A stretch of 64,000 nt of DNA from CAG-390 sp964579135 (GTDB taxonomy: Bacteria > Bacillota > Clostridia > Oscillospirales > CAG-272), in NCBI GenBank assembly GCA_964579135.1, contig CAZOFD010000003.1, positions 18,567-82,566 of the forward strand. Direction: 5' to 3'. Below are positions 26,860 through 36,241 of this stretch, in pieces. The position numbers and the translations under genes were made by a program. Every line of letters starts with the position of its first letter. Within the stretch, counting starts at the first letter, position 1. The notes beneath the pieces are model-generated. The model worked only from the letters and a program-made list of their open reading frames with translations. It did not search any database and was not told the DNA's origin.

Positions 26860-28277
26860 GCCGTTTTTCCTCAAAGGCCAAGCGCGGCGCACGTACGTAT
26901 CGCCGGACGTATCGTCGCTTTGGCGCGACTTACAGATTCGGGCTGTGGTGCGTGCTGTGGGCGGCTGCGTTCGTTTTTACGCAAGCACTGCGATCTTCGG
27001 CGTCGACGGTGTTCTTTGTGTTCGTCAGTTTTATCCCGCCCGTTTGCGCCGTTTATGCGCTGCTGGCAGATCACGCCGTCAAGATATACATCCCGAGCGA
27101 CGATGTGCGCGAAATAGGCAAGGGCGAAGCGTTTGACTATGAGTTTCGGATATTGAACGAGTCGCCGCTGCCGTATCCGTTTACGGAGGCGATCCTTTGC
27201 GTTCCGCTGCGCGACAGCGTGCGTACGGGCGAACGCACGGCGCGGCTGTCCCTTATGCCGAACGGCGCGTATACCGTCAAAAACACCGTGCGCTTCCGCT
27301 TTAGGGGGGCATACGAGATCGGCGTTCGTTGCATTTACGTTTACGATCCTCTGCGTTTGTGGCGCGTGCGAGTCGACGCGGACGCTTTTTGCACGGCGGA
27401 AGTTATGCCGCGCGTGCGCGTCGCGGCGACAAACTCCGCCGAATCGAGCGCGGATACGTCGGCAAGAAGTTTGCTTTCGCAAAGCGCTTACGACAAGACC
27501 GAGATCTCCGACGTGCGCGAATACCGCACCGGCGACGCTCAGAAATCCATACACTGGAAGCTCTCGCTTAAATCCGAGATCCCCGTCGTGCGCGAATATA
27601 ACTCGGGCGCGGCGGACGTTTCGTACGTTTTTTGCGACGTCGGCGCGCATTTTCCGACACGTCGCCCGCTTGTTTTTTACGAGAGCGAGGCGGCGCGTGC
27701 TCGCGCCGCGGTGCCGCACGAGGAACTCGGGCGCGACGAGTTTTATTACGATATGAACGAATATACCGTCGACTCCGCCGTGGAGGAGAGTCTTGCCGCC
27801 GTTGCGCGTGAACTGCGCGACGGGCGCCGCGTCGTTCTTGCGTGGTACGACGAGCGTGCCGCACTCGGCATAGTTGCTCGCGAACTTACCTCCTTAGAGG
27901 ATATAAACGCCGTTTTGCGCGATTTTGCGACCGCGCCGATAGCCGAAAAAGGGAAAAAACTGTCGGATCTTTCGCGCTTTGTCTGCGACACCGGCGAAAG
28001 TAAGCGAATATACGTTATACCATCGCTTGACGACGAAACGATAGCTGACGTTGCGCTTGGGGAAAGTCTCGGGGGGGCGAGCGGAGGAGCTACGGTCATT
28101 GCCGTTTGTGCGCCGCAAAGATATGCCGATCCCGAGGCTCGCCGCAGATACGAGTCGGGGTGCGTTTCGCGCTTTGCCGAGCGCGGAATAGCCCTCGTTA
28201 TGCGTGCCGCCGACGAAGACGGCGCTTACTGTGCGACCAAGGGACGCGAGGACGCCTCGGAGGTGAAAAATGGGTAA
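26856..28277 (+). CDS. DUF58 domain membrane protein
   Basis: A 473-aa protein with two N-terminal membrane helices (about 30-75), a beta-rich middle, and the DUF58 signature EYRTGDAQKSIHWKLSLKSE near residue 225. The rest has a vWA-like character. It overlaps moxR by four bases and the following gene by eight, so the three products are made together. Family members are thought to bind MoxR and help assemble envelope or peptidase complexes. Confidence 0.88.
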   Translation: MSRFSSKAKRGARTYRRTYRRFGATYRFGLWCVLWAAAFVFTQALRSSASTVFFVFVSFIPPVCAVYALLADHAVKIYIPSDDVREIGKGEAFDYEFRILNESPLPYPFTEAILCVPLRDSVRTGERTARLSLMPNGAYTVKNTVRFRFRGAYEIGVRCIYVYDPLRLWRVRVDADAFCTAEVMPRVRVAATNSAESSADTSARSLLSQSAYDKTEISDVREYRTGDAQKSIHWKLSLKSEIPVVREYNSGAADVSYVFCDVGAHFPTRRPLVFYESEAARARAAVPHEELGRDEFYYDMNEYTVDSAVEESLAAVARELRDGRRVVLAWYDERAALGIVARELTSLEDINAVLRDFATAPIAEKGKKLSDLSRFVCDTGESKRIYVIPSLDDETIADVALGESLGGASGGATVIAVCAPQRYADPEARRRYESGCVSRFAERGIALVMRAADEDGAYCATKGREDASEVKNG

Positions 28278-31200
28278 ATTTGACGACCGCCGCGCCGCTC
28301 GGGCAGCCGAGGCGGCGAAGCGGCGCGAAAAGAGGGAGCGCCGCCGCGAGTATAAGGCGCAGCTTGCGCATTTGCGCGAAGAAGAAATGCCCGTCGTTTG
28401 CCGCCGCGACGAATACGAAAAAAGCACCCGCTCCGTGGTTGCTGGGCTGTTGTGTCGTATGGCGGTGACCGCTGCCGCAGTTTTCGGCTCCGTATATTTT
28501 GTGTTCGATGCATTTCTTTTTACCGCCTCGGTTCCTTGGTGGTATATTTTGGTCTTTTCTTTAGTATTTACCGCCGAGAATTCGCTTATTTTGCTCGGTC
28601 CGCGGTGGTATTTGCGCACTTTGGGAGCGCTGGCGCTTACCGGCACTTTAACGATACCATTTTTGCCCGCTTTTGCGACGAATTACGGTTCTGCCGTTGT
28701 CGGGGCGTTCAATATGGCGATGGAGCGTATGGCAGAGGCGGGATTTACCGTTATGCGCTCGTACGAGATAGCCTCGCCGCTTGCTTCCGCCGTAAAAACG
28801 GAAGATCAATTGCGCTTGTTTGCCGTGGTGCTCGCTTTCGTATTGTCCGCGGCGTTCGTTTTGTGCGTTATGCGGCGTATCCGAATTTTGCCGCTCGCGC
28901 TGCTGTCCGCGGCGGTACTCGTCCCGATATTCGTATACAATCTTACGAACACCAATCTCGGCGTCGCGCTTATCATAGCTTCTTTTACCGCTCTGCTCGT
29001 ACTCGATGCTTTCGATAGGATATACGTAAAGAAAAAGGGCGGGCTCGACGATTGCTTTTCGTCGCCGCAGGGCGGCGAGGACGAGACCGCAAAAAGCAAA
29101 CGCGAGATCCGCGGCGGCGAGGCTCGTCGAGCGTCGCGCAAAGAGAGCTGCAAAGCGCTCCCCGAAGCGCAGCGCCAAGAACAGCGCAAAGAGCGGCGCA
29201 AAGCGAGACGCGAAGAGCGGCGCGAAGCGTATGCCGCATCCGCCGCGGGAGGTATTGCGGCGGCGGGGACGTTTATCTTGTCGCTTGCGGTGATAGCGCT
29301 GCCGGCGCTTACGGCTAAAGGCGCTTTTAACACCGTGGGACCGCTTGAGAACACCCTGAGCCATTACCGCGAATACGTTACCGCTTGGCTCAAAGGCGAT
29401 TCTCCCGCGCTCGATTACCTCGAATATGAAAGCGACCCCGAAAATTTTGCGCCCATCTCAACGGAAGCGACGGCGAAAGAGTATTCGGGACTGCAGATGT
29501 TTTATATCGAATCGAATAGCAAAACGAACGTTTACCTCAAAGGTCGTACGGCAACGGATTATATCGACGGCTCTTGGAAACTCGCGACGAGGGGCGACGG
29601 GGACTTTGAGACGTATCGAAGCCTTTTCGGTACGACGTCGACCGTAACGGAGAATATAAGATACGGATTTTTGCGCTTTGCGTCGGACGGAGCTCTCAAA
29701 GATAACGGCGGGGTGCCATCGCAGAGCGTATGGACGGCGCATAAGTACGGCTTCGATTTGGCAAACGTTTATATAAAGCGGCTTAATATAGTATCGAATC
29801 TTATTTATATGCCGTCGTATCACCTTGCGCACTTTCTTCCGTCGGCGGATTTCGGCAAGTTCGGCAATCTGCACGTTATGAAGGATTGGGGGACCGAAAG
29901 CGGCGATGGCAAGCTGACTTACGCAGACTATTTCGACGGGATATATACGGCGTATAAGCTCGCCGAGGACGAGGACGGATACGGAGCTTGGGCGCTTCTT
30001 ACGTCTATGACGGATAAAAATTACGGCGAAACTTTATCCGCGGCAATAGCGAAATTTCATCTTGCGCGACGTGCGATATCCGCCGGAGTGCGCGAAAATC
30101 GTTACGGTGCCGCGGCGGAATACAACTTCGTTATAAATTACGGCGATTCCACGGTAAGATATCGCACGGGCGTCGACGAAGATACCGGCGAAAAGTACGT
30201 TGCCGTGCCGCACGGCGACGGCGAGGTCGTCTTTAAAAGGAATTCGAACGGAAAGATAGTTTCGAGCGTGTCCGGTGTCGAGGTTGATCTCGCGATAGCG
30301 TACTTTGAGTTTTTTACAGATGCGGAAAAGGACGAATTCAAGGAACTTTGTTCGCTTATCGATACGTATACGAATTACGTTTATTCCGTATATACGAGGA
30401 GCTCGGGCAGTTCCGTCATAAAAGAGCTGTCTGATCGACTCTTCGCAAACGCAACCGAGAAGCAGATTGACGGCGACGGTAACGTCGTCGACGTGCCGAT
30501 AGACGTTTCGGGTGCGGCGTCGCATAACGAATACGTTTCTTCCGCATCGTTTGCCGCGGTAAAGGCAAAGAACTTTGTTTGCGACGGTGACGTGTATCTG
30601 AAAAGGCACAAGTTCGTTATGTCCGTTATCGACTATTTGTGCGACGGCGAGAGATTTACTTACACACTCTCGCCCGAGGCGGAGACGAACGCCGACCTTG
30701 ACGGGGTGGAAAACTTCCTTTCCGTAACTCACGAGGGGTATTTTGTGCAGTATGCGTCGGCGGTGGCGCTGATCTTGCGCGAAGCGGGTATCCCCGCAAG
30801 ATACGTCGAGGGTTACGTTGCCTCGGATCTTCGTAATATCGGCTCGAGCGGAACGGCGGGCAAATACGCCGCCGTCGTGCTCGACAGCGACGAGCACGCG
30901 TGGGTGGAGGTCTGGTTTGACGGCATAGGTTGGGTGCAGTATGAGGTGACCCCGATCTATTATTCCGACGCGTATCCTATGCTCGTCTCCTCGCAAGGCG
31001 GGGCGAACGCCAGCGGTAACGACGGCGACAAGGGCAACATTCCCGACAAGACCCCCTCGGGCAACGGCTCGTCTGTCGACGGCGGCGACGAAGATCTCGG
31101 CGACGCGCTCACGCCGCCCTCCGTTGCGCAAACGAGTTCGCCGCGCGAGGAAAAGATCCGTGCGATCGCCTCGGCGACCGCTATCGTTATCGCCGCCGCT

Positions 31201-31677
31201 TTTGCCGTGTGCTTCGTTTGGTGGGTACGCCGTAGGGCAAAAAAGGCGCAAGATTCGCGCGACACGCTTGTGCGAAAAATGAAAAACGCCTCAAAGTCGC
31301 CGCCGACAAGAGACGAGGCGCGCGAGTTTTTCGATTTGTTTGCCTTTATGCTGCAAGAAGCGGGTTTCGCTCCGAAAAAAGGCGAATTGCACGCGGAATA
31401 TGCGGACAGACTTGTTTTGCAACTTTATCCCGCAGTTTGCGTGCCCGACGCCTCGGAACTTCGCGAATGCGGCAGCGGATTCGACCGGCGCGTATCCGAA
31501 AGTGCGTTTCGCCGTATGTTTGCGGCGATCGAAGCCGAGGAGTTCGGTTTCGGTGCACCGAGCGGAGATTTGCCGACGGTTGCGCTGGTCTTCGAACGCT
31601 TTTACGCAAGAATATATAAGCGGCGAGTAAATGCACTGCGCCGACTGTATCTGAGGACGGTTGCGTGCCGCCTGTAA
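28270..31677 (+). CDS. TgpA-like transglutaminase-fold membrane protein lacking catalytic Cys
   Basis: An 1135-aa protein. The cytoplasmic start is very basic (KRREKRERRREYK); about six membrane helices follow, broken by a charged repeat-rich cytoplasmic loop (about residues 255-325). Then comes a long extracellular region, a transglutaminase-like domain (about 815-905), a Gly/Ser/Asp linker, one more helix and a DUF4129-like tail. In the core, the family GxCxxFA pattern reads GYFVQYA, with Phe (TTT at 30740-30742) in place of the nucleophile; the His in DEHAWVEVWF is kept. The protein is otherwise intact, so it may act as a binding or scaffold domain. Confidence 0.85.
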   Translation: MGKFDDRRAARAAEAAKRREKRERRREYKAQLAHLREEEMPVVCRRDEYEKSTRSVVAGLLCRMAVTAAAVFGSVYFVFDAFLFTASVPWWYILVFSLVFTAENSLILLGPRWYLRTLGALALTGTLTIPFLPAFATNYGSAVVGAFNMAMERMAEAGFTVMRSYEIASPLASAVKTEDQLRLFAVVLAFVLSAAFVLCVMRRIRILPLALLSAAVLVPIFVYNLTNTNLGVALIIASFTALLVLDAFDRIYVKKKGGLDDCFSSPQGGEDETAKSKREIRGGEARRASRKESCKALPEAQRQEQRKERRKARREERREAYAASAAGGIAAAGTFILSLAVIALPALTAKGAFNTVGPLENTLSHYREYVTAWLKGDSPALDYLEYESDPENFAPISTEATAKEYSGLQMFYIESNSKTNVYLKGRTATDYIDGSWKLATRGDGDFETYRSLFGTTSTVTENIRYGFLRFASDGALKDNGGVPSQSVWTAHKYGFDLANVYIKRLNIVSNLIYMPSYHLAHFLPSADFGKFGNLHVMKDWGTESGDGKLTYADYFDGIYTAYKLAEDEDGYGAWALLTSMTDKNYGETLSAAIAKFHLARRAISAGVRENRYGAAAEYNFVINYGDSTVRYRTGVDEDTGEKYVAVPHGDGEVVFKRNSNGKIVSSVSGVEVDLAIAYFEFFTDAEKDEFKELCSLIDTYTNYVYSVYTRSSGSSVIKELSDRLFANATEKQIDGDGNVVDVPIDVSGAASHNEYVSSASFAAVKAKNFVCDGDVYLKRHKFVMSVIDYLCDGERFTYTLSPEAETNADLDGVENFLSVTHEGYFVQYASAVALILREAGIPARYVEGYVASDLRNIGSSGTAGKYAAVVLDSDEHAWVEVWFDGIGWVQYEVTPIYYSDAYPMLVSSQGGANASGNDGDKGNIPDKTPSGNGSSVDGGDEDLGDALTPPSVAQTSSPREEKIRAIASATAIVIAAAFAVCFVWWVRRRAKKAQDSRDTLVRKMKNASKSPPTRDEAREFFDLFAFMLQEAGFAPKKGELHAEYADRLVLQLYPAVCVPDASELRECGSGFDRRVSESAFRRMFAAIEAEEFGFGAPSGDLPTVALVFERFYARIYKRRVNALRRLYLRTVACRL

Positions 31678-31682
31678 AACGA

Positions 31683-31730
31683 AAAACGGTATCCGCCGCG
31701 AATTTTTCGCGGCGGATACCGTTTTATTTT
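31683..31730. terminator. bidirectional terminator between convergent genes
   Basis: A perfect 20-bp stem (31683-31702 / 31706-31725) with a TTT loop, flanked by A-rich and T-rich ends. It closes the moxR operon on the plus strand and the isomerase transcript on the minus strand. Confidence 0.93.
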
Positions 31731-31780
31731 GCAGATGCGTAAGCAACGCATCGTTCGGTCAAGCCGAAACGATGGCGAGC

Positions 31781-32596
31781 TTAAACGTTCAGAGTTTTGA
31801 GGTAGCTGATGCTTTCCGCCGCACATTCGAGCGGAGTTTTGCCGGGGGTAGTTTGGTCTTGCTCGACGATTATCCATTCCGTGCCGGCGTCACGTGCCGC
31901 CGCGAGGAGTGCGGGCATATCGAACGAGCCCTGCCCGAGCGGACGGAACTCCGTCCCCTTGGGTTGGTGAGGAGCGGGACGGTCTTCACCGTTGCCGAAA
32001 TCAAAAGGTACTACGTTTTCGTTTACGAAGTCTTTGACGTGAACGATCGGCACACGACCGACGTTGCGCTTAAGCAGATAAGCGGGCTCTATACCGACAA
32101 GCGATACCCAACCCATATCGAATTCCGTTCCTACGTACGAAGCGGGCATTGCGTTGAACATCTTTTCGATGCCCAAAATTCCGTTTTCGACGGAAAATTC
32201 GAACCAATGGTTGTGATAGAGCATAGTTATTCCGAATTTTTTTGCGATCTTGCCGAGGTTCGTGAAAAGATCCATCGCAAACTCAAACGCGGGCTCGGTC
32301 GGTCTGTACGGCTCGCGCAGCCATGCGACGGCAACGTATTTGCAACCGATCGTCGCGAACTCGCCGAACATCTTATAGGGGTCTTTCGCGAGGGTTATTT
32401 CGTCGCAGTGGGCGCCGATAGGGGTGAGACCGATCTCCGCGCAAAGGTCGCGCACTTCCTCGGGCGTGTGCTCGTAAAGTCCCGCGAGCTCGACGCCGTC
32501 GTATCCCATAGCTTTGATCTGTCTGAGTGTTCCGCCAAGATCCTCTTCGGCTTCTTTGCGAACGGTGTAAAGTTGTATTCCGAGTTTGAAGCTCAT
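31781..32596 (-). CDS. sugar phosphate isomerase/epimerase (TIM barrel)
   Basis: A 271-aa AP-endonuclease-2-type TIM barrel protein. The start MSFKLGIQLYTVR is typical of the family, and metal ligands are seen as GVELAGLY, YHNHWFEF, EFDMGW, VHVKDF and VEQDQ. GGAGGGT lies just before the ATG at 32596. It probably isomerises or epimerises a sugar or inositol derivative; the substrate is unknown. A second member of this fold lies at 55198. Confidence 0.87.
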   Translation of the reverse strand: MSFKLGIQLYTVRKEAEEDLGGTLRQIKAMGYDGVELAGLYEHTPEEVRDLCAEIGLTPIGAHCDEITLAKDPYKMFGEFATIGCKYVAVAWLREPYRPTEPAFEFAMDLFTNLGKIAKKFGITMLYHNHWFEFSVENGILGIEKMFNAMPASYVGTEFDMGWVSLVGIEPAYLLKRNVGRVPIVHVKDFVNENVVPFDFGNGEDRPAPHQPKGTEFRPLGQGSFDMPALLAAARDAGTEWIIVEQDQTTPGKTPLECAAESISYLKTLNV

Positions 32597-32677
32597 TTTA
32601 CCCTCCGTGTTTTGGTGTATTATATATTGTCGGCGGCTTTTTGCGTGCCGTTTTCGCAGGCGCACAAAAGTCGGGTT

Positions 32678-33196
32678 TTACCTGTTGTCGGTCGTTTCGT
32701 TTCCCGTTTTGCGTCGAAAAACGAGTAATTTGCTCAAAATATAGTTCAGCACGGTCACAGTTACCGCAGAGAAAGCGAGCGCGATAAGGTCTGCGTCGAC
32801 CGTAACGATAAATTTAAAAGGTGAAAAGCCGAGTTTTCGGAGAGCGAGAGGTATAAGCACACCGAGGGCGAGCTCAACGAGATACGTGCCGGCTCGGGAG
32901 GCGACGAATTTTCCGAACTGCGACCAAACGGACGCTATGCGCCAATCCGCGTCGCGAAATACCCACGCCTTGTTTGCAAAGAATGCAAATATAACGCCCG
33001 CTACCCACCCGACGCTTATAGAGACGGAGCGAAGCAACGAGGCGGTCGCGCCGCCGGCGTTAAGGTCGACGCCGTACGCGTCGGCGAGGGGGTATAAAAG
33101 GGCGAGTCGCACCCCGTATGCGACGAGGGTCGTCAGGAGCCCGACGATCACGTATACCACGATTTCTCGATGTTTGGCTAAAAACTTTTTCACGTT
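32678..33196 (-). CDS. GtrA-like membrane protein, 5' end lost in gap
   Basis: 172 residues are visible, with four hydrophobic helices and the GtrA start pattern (EIVVYVIVGLLTTLVAYGVRL) followed by AFFANKAWVFR. GtrA proteins help move lipid-linked sugars for surface glycans. Only a few N-terminal residues should be missing, because the first visible residues NVKKFLAKHRE are usually near the start. Its apparent fusion with cysS across the N run is an artefact. Confidence 0.85.
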   Translation of the reverse strand, partial: NVKKFLAKHREIVVYVIVGLLTTLVAYGVRLALLYPLADAYGVDLNAGGATASLLRSVSISVGWVAGVIFAFFANKAWVFRDADWRIASVWSQFGKFVASRAGTYLVELALGVLIPLALRKLGFSPFKFIVTVDADLIALAFSAVTVTVLNYILSKLLVFRRKTGNETTDNR

Positions 33197-33296
33197 NNNN
33201 NNNNNNNNNNNNNNNNNNNNNNNNNNNNNNNNNNNNNNNNNNNNNNNNNNNNNNNNNNNNNNNNNNNNNNNNNNNNNNNNNNNNNNNNNNNNNNNN
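33197..33296. other. 100-N scaffold gap
   Basis: Exactly 100 N, the usual placeholder for a gap of unknown size. The cysS end and the gtrA start fall inside it. Confidence 0.99.
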
Positions 33297-34654
33297 TAGT
33301 TTTTGGCTTTTTTTGCGGCGGCGCGCGCTGCGATCTTATCCTCTATCGCGCGTGCGGCGGGATCTGCGGCGAGGCGCGCGGCTTTCTCTGCGGCTTCTTT
33401 GTCGGCGCGATCGTTTACCTTTTTCGCCTCGGATATGAGGGAGAGTCGCAGCACGTCGTCGAAGTCGCGTACGGCTGCGAGTTTGGTTGCCGCGCTTGCA
33501 TTCGCTTTGAGTGCGTCGTAGAGCGCGGTAACGGCGAGCGAGGTGTTAAGGTCGTTGTCAAGCGCATCCGTAAAGCGCTTTTTCATAGCCGCGAGCGCCT
33601 CGGCGTCCGCCTCCTCGCCCGAGTCCTCGCGCATAAGGCGCGCGATCTTTGCGACGAGTTTGTCGTATGACGAGGCGGCGTTGTCGAGATTTTCGTAGGT
33701 GAACACCAGAGATTTTCTGTAATGCGACATAAGGCAGAAGTAGCGGTAAGCCAAAGGCGAATAGCCTTTGGACTCAATCAGAGATACCGTGAGGAACTCG
33801 CCGCTCGATTTGCTCATCTTACCCGAGGCTGTGTTAAGGTGCAATACGTGCATCCAATAGTTGCACCATTTGTGCCCGAGGTACGCCTCGCTTTGCGCGA
33901 TCTCGTTCGTGTGGTGGGGGAAAGCGTTGTCGATGCCGCCGCAGTGGATGTCGAGACGCTCTCCGAGGTGCTTCATAGCGATGCAGGAACATTCGATGTG
34001 CCAGCCGGGGTATCCCGTGCCCCACGGGCTGTCCCATTTGAGCTCTTGGGCGTCGAACTTCGATTTCGTAAACCAAAGCGCGAAGTCGGCGCGATTTCGC
34101 TTGTTCGAATCTTCTTCGACGCCGTCGCGCACGCCGACGGCAAGATCCTCTTTCTCAAAATTGTGAAAAGCGTAGTAATCGTCGAGCTTCGACGTATCGA
34201 AATAAACGTTTCCGCCCGCTTCGTAGGCATATCCCTTTTCGATAAGCGAAGATATAACGCGTATAAAATCGTCGATGCACGCGGTTGCGGGCTCTACGAC
34301 GTCGGGGATGCGGATGTTCAGTTTTTCACAGTCGGCGAAAAAAGCGTCGGTGTAGAATTTCGCGATCTCCATAACGGTCTTGTGCTCGCGGCGCGCGCCT
34401 TTCAGCATTTTGTCGTCGCCCGTGTCGCCGTCGCTCGTGAGGTGACCGACGTCCGTTACGTTCATAACGCGGGTAACGTCGTACCCCGTGTAACGCAAAT
34501 ATCTGTCGAGTACGTCCTCCATAATATACGTGCGCAAATTGCCGATGTGGGCATAGTGATATACCGTCGGACCGCAGGTATACATCTTGACCTTGCCGGG
34601 CTCGCAGGAGACGAATTTTTCTCTTTTGTGGGAGAGGGTGTTATATAATATCAT
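33297..34654 (-). CDS. cysS: cysteinyl-tRNA synthetase, 3' end lost in gap
   Basis: 452 residues of a class Ia synthetase. YTCGPTVYHYAHIGN holds the Zn Cys and the HIGH motif, HIECSCIAMKHLG and HHTNEIAQSE give more Zn/active-site residues, and GKMSKSSGEF is KMSKS. The visible C-terminus (EDKIAARAAAKKAKN) is the usual region some 10-20 residues from the end, so little is missing. GAGG lies before the ATG at 34654, which follows a perfect promoter. Confidence 0.96.
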
Positions 34655-34696
34655 AGTAAAAACCTCGAGAATCGAAATGCTTTCGTATCAAAAGCA

Positions 34697-34725
34697 ATTA
34701 TATCAAATATTAATCGGCGTGTCAA
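34697..34725 (-). promoter_or_regulatory. cysS promoter
   Basis: Minus-strand TTGACA (34725-34720) and TATAAT (34702-34697) are 17 bases apart. The leader is about 35 bases, too short for a T-box riboswitch. Confidence 0.92.
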
Positions 34726-34737
34726 GTAAATCGGTAC

Positions 34738-34766
34738 TTGATTTACCGGCGGTTTTGATGTATAAT
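34738..34766 (+). promoter_or_regulatory. luxS promoter
   Basis: TTGATT (34738-34743), 17 bases, TATAAT (34761-34766), divergent from the cysS promoter with only 12 bases between the -35 boxes. Confidence 0.88.
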
Positions 34767-34795
34767 TACACCGACAAATTTATGCGGGGGCAGTT

Positions 34796-35278
34796 ATGGA
34801 AAGGATCAGATCGTTTGCCGTGGATCACGACGGCTTGCCGTGCGGTATATATTTGAGTCGCGTTGACGGCGACGTTTTGACGTACGATCTCCGTATGCGC
34901 ACCCCGAACGGAGGGGACTATATCTCTCCTCTCGCGGCACATTCGCTCGAGCATCTGCTCGCCACTTTTATGCGCGCGGGGGCGGACGGCGAGCGCGTCT
35001 TTTACGTCGGGCCTATGGGCTGCCGCACCGGGTTTTACGTGCTTATGCGCCGCACGGACGTTGCGGGCGCGGATCTCGCGGCGATAAAGACCGCTTTTGC
35101 CGCAATTGCCGTATACGACGGCAAGATGCCGGGGGCGCACCGCAAAGAATGCGGCAACTATCGTTGCCTTTCCGTTTCCGCCGCGAAAAAAGAGGCGGTG
35201 CGCTATCTTGCGGTGCTCGAGGCATTGCCGCCGGATCACGATTTCGCGTATCCGAAAAAGCCCGAGGGCGGCATCTGA
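34796..35278 (+). CDS. luxS: S-ribosylhomocysteine lyase
   Basis: A 160-aa LuxS. The metal ligands are His49 and His53 in HSLEH and Cys119 in ECGNY; the catalytic Cys76 lies in GPMGCRTGFY. It cleaves S-ribosylhomocysteine to homocysteine and the AI-2 precursor DPD. GGGGG precedes the ATG by 7 bases. The nucleosidase that makes its substrate follows 91 bases downstream. Confidence 0.97.
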   Translation: MERIRSFAVDHDGLPCGIYLSRVDGDVLTYDLRMRTPNGGDYISPLAAHSLEHLLATFMRAGADGERVFYVGPMGCRTGFYVLMRRTDVAGADLAAIKTAFAAIAVYDGKMPGAHRKECGNYRCLSVSAAKKEAVRYLAVLEALPPDHDFAYPKKPEGGI

Positions 35279-35369
35279 CGGCGCGGGATCGAGTGCAAAC
35301 GGCGCGGTCGGCTGACGCAAGCGCAAAAACGAAAAACGACAAAAACAGCTTGAAACGAGGCGTGAGATT

Positions 35370-36158
35370 ATGAATATATCCGAGATGTCGCGTCGTGGCG
35401 TTGCCGAAGCGGCGGATTTCGAGGCGAGAATAGGCGTTATCGGCGCAATGGAAGTCGAGGTAAACGCGATCTGCGAACTGCTTGAAAACCGGCAAAGCGT
35501 GCGGATCGGGGCATATACTTACAATATCGGCAATATCGGCGGGGTGAGCGCCGTCGTCGCTCGGTGCGGCGTCGGCAAGGTCAACGCGGCGATATGTGCC
35601 GCGACGATGATACTGACTTTCGCCCCCCAGACCGTGATAAACACCGGCGTGGCGGGTGCGCTTGCGGAGGAGCTTGACGTGGGCGACGTCGTTATAGCCG
35701 ATTCCGCCGTCGAGCACGATATGGATTACGGTACGCTCGGTGACGAGCGCGGGCAAATATTTTTTCCCGACGGCAGAAGCGAAACGTATTTTGCCGCCGA
35801 CGGCGAAACCGCGGGCGCACTTGCCGCGGCGGCGGAGTCGCTCGGCTTGCATACTTTGCGCGGGATAGTGGCGTCTGGCGATATTTTCGTTTGTACCGAC
35901 GAAAAGCGCCGCGAGATAAAGACCCTTTTCCGTGCCGACGCGTGTGAGATGGAGGGCGCCGCCATAGCGCACGCCTGCCGCATATACGGCGTTCCGTTCG
36001 CGATTTTGCGCTCAGTTTCCGACAGGGCGAACGGGAACAGCAACACGGATTTCCCCGCCTTTACGCGCCTTGCCGCCGCTCGCGCCACCGCGGTCGTCGC
36101 GTCTTTTGCACGTTCGCTGTCGCAAAACGTCGCCGACGGGGCAAGCCGCGAGGCGTGA
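35370..36158 (+). CDS. mtnN: MTA/SAH nucleosidase (Pfs)
   Basis: A 262-aa nucleosidase cleaving S-adenosylhomocysteine and methylthioadenosine. The family start IGVIGAMEVEV lies at residue 25, so there is an extension of about 22 residues before it. GVAGAL, the catalytic Glu in ACEMEGAAIAHAC and the Asp in SVSDRANG are all present. With LuxS it forms the AI-2-producing branch of the activated methyl cycle. Confidence 0.94.
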   Translation: MNISEMSRRGVAEAADFEARIGVIGAMEVEVNAICELLENRQSVRIGAYTYNIGNIGGVSAVVARCGVGKVNAAICAATMILTFAPQTVINTGVAGALAEELDVGDVVIADSAVEHDMDYGTLGDERGQIFFPDGRSETYFAADGETAGALAAAAESLGLHTLRGIVASGDIFVCTDEKRREIKTLFRADACEMEGAAIAHACRIYGVPFAILRSVSDRANGNSNTDFPAFTRLAAARATAVVASFARSLSQNVADGASREA

Positions 36159-36241
36159 ATCGATTTTTCGACTTTTTAAGGCTTGCGAAAAACACGAAAG
36201 AAAGGGACCTTCGCTTTGCGAGGGCGGCGTTTAACGTTTAA

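Noticed and set aside
32678..34654. Single CysS-GtrA fusion protein
   Set aside because: The link is only the 100-N run; both proteins have normal ends or starts at the gap edges.
34654..34720. T-box riboswitch before cysS
   Set aside because: The predicted leader is only about 35 bases, far too short.
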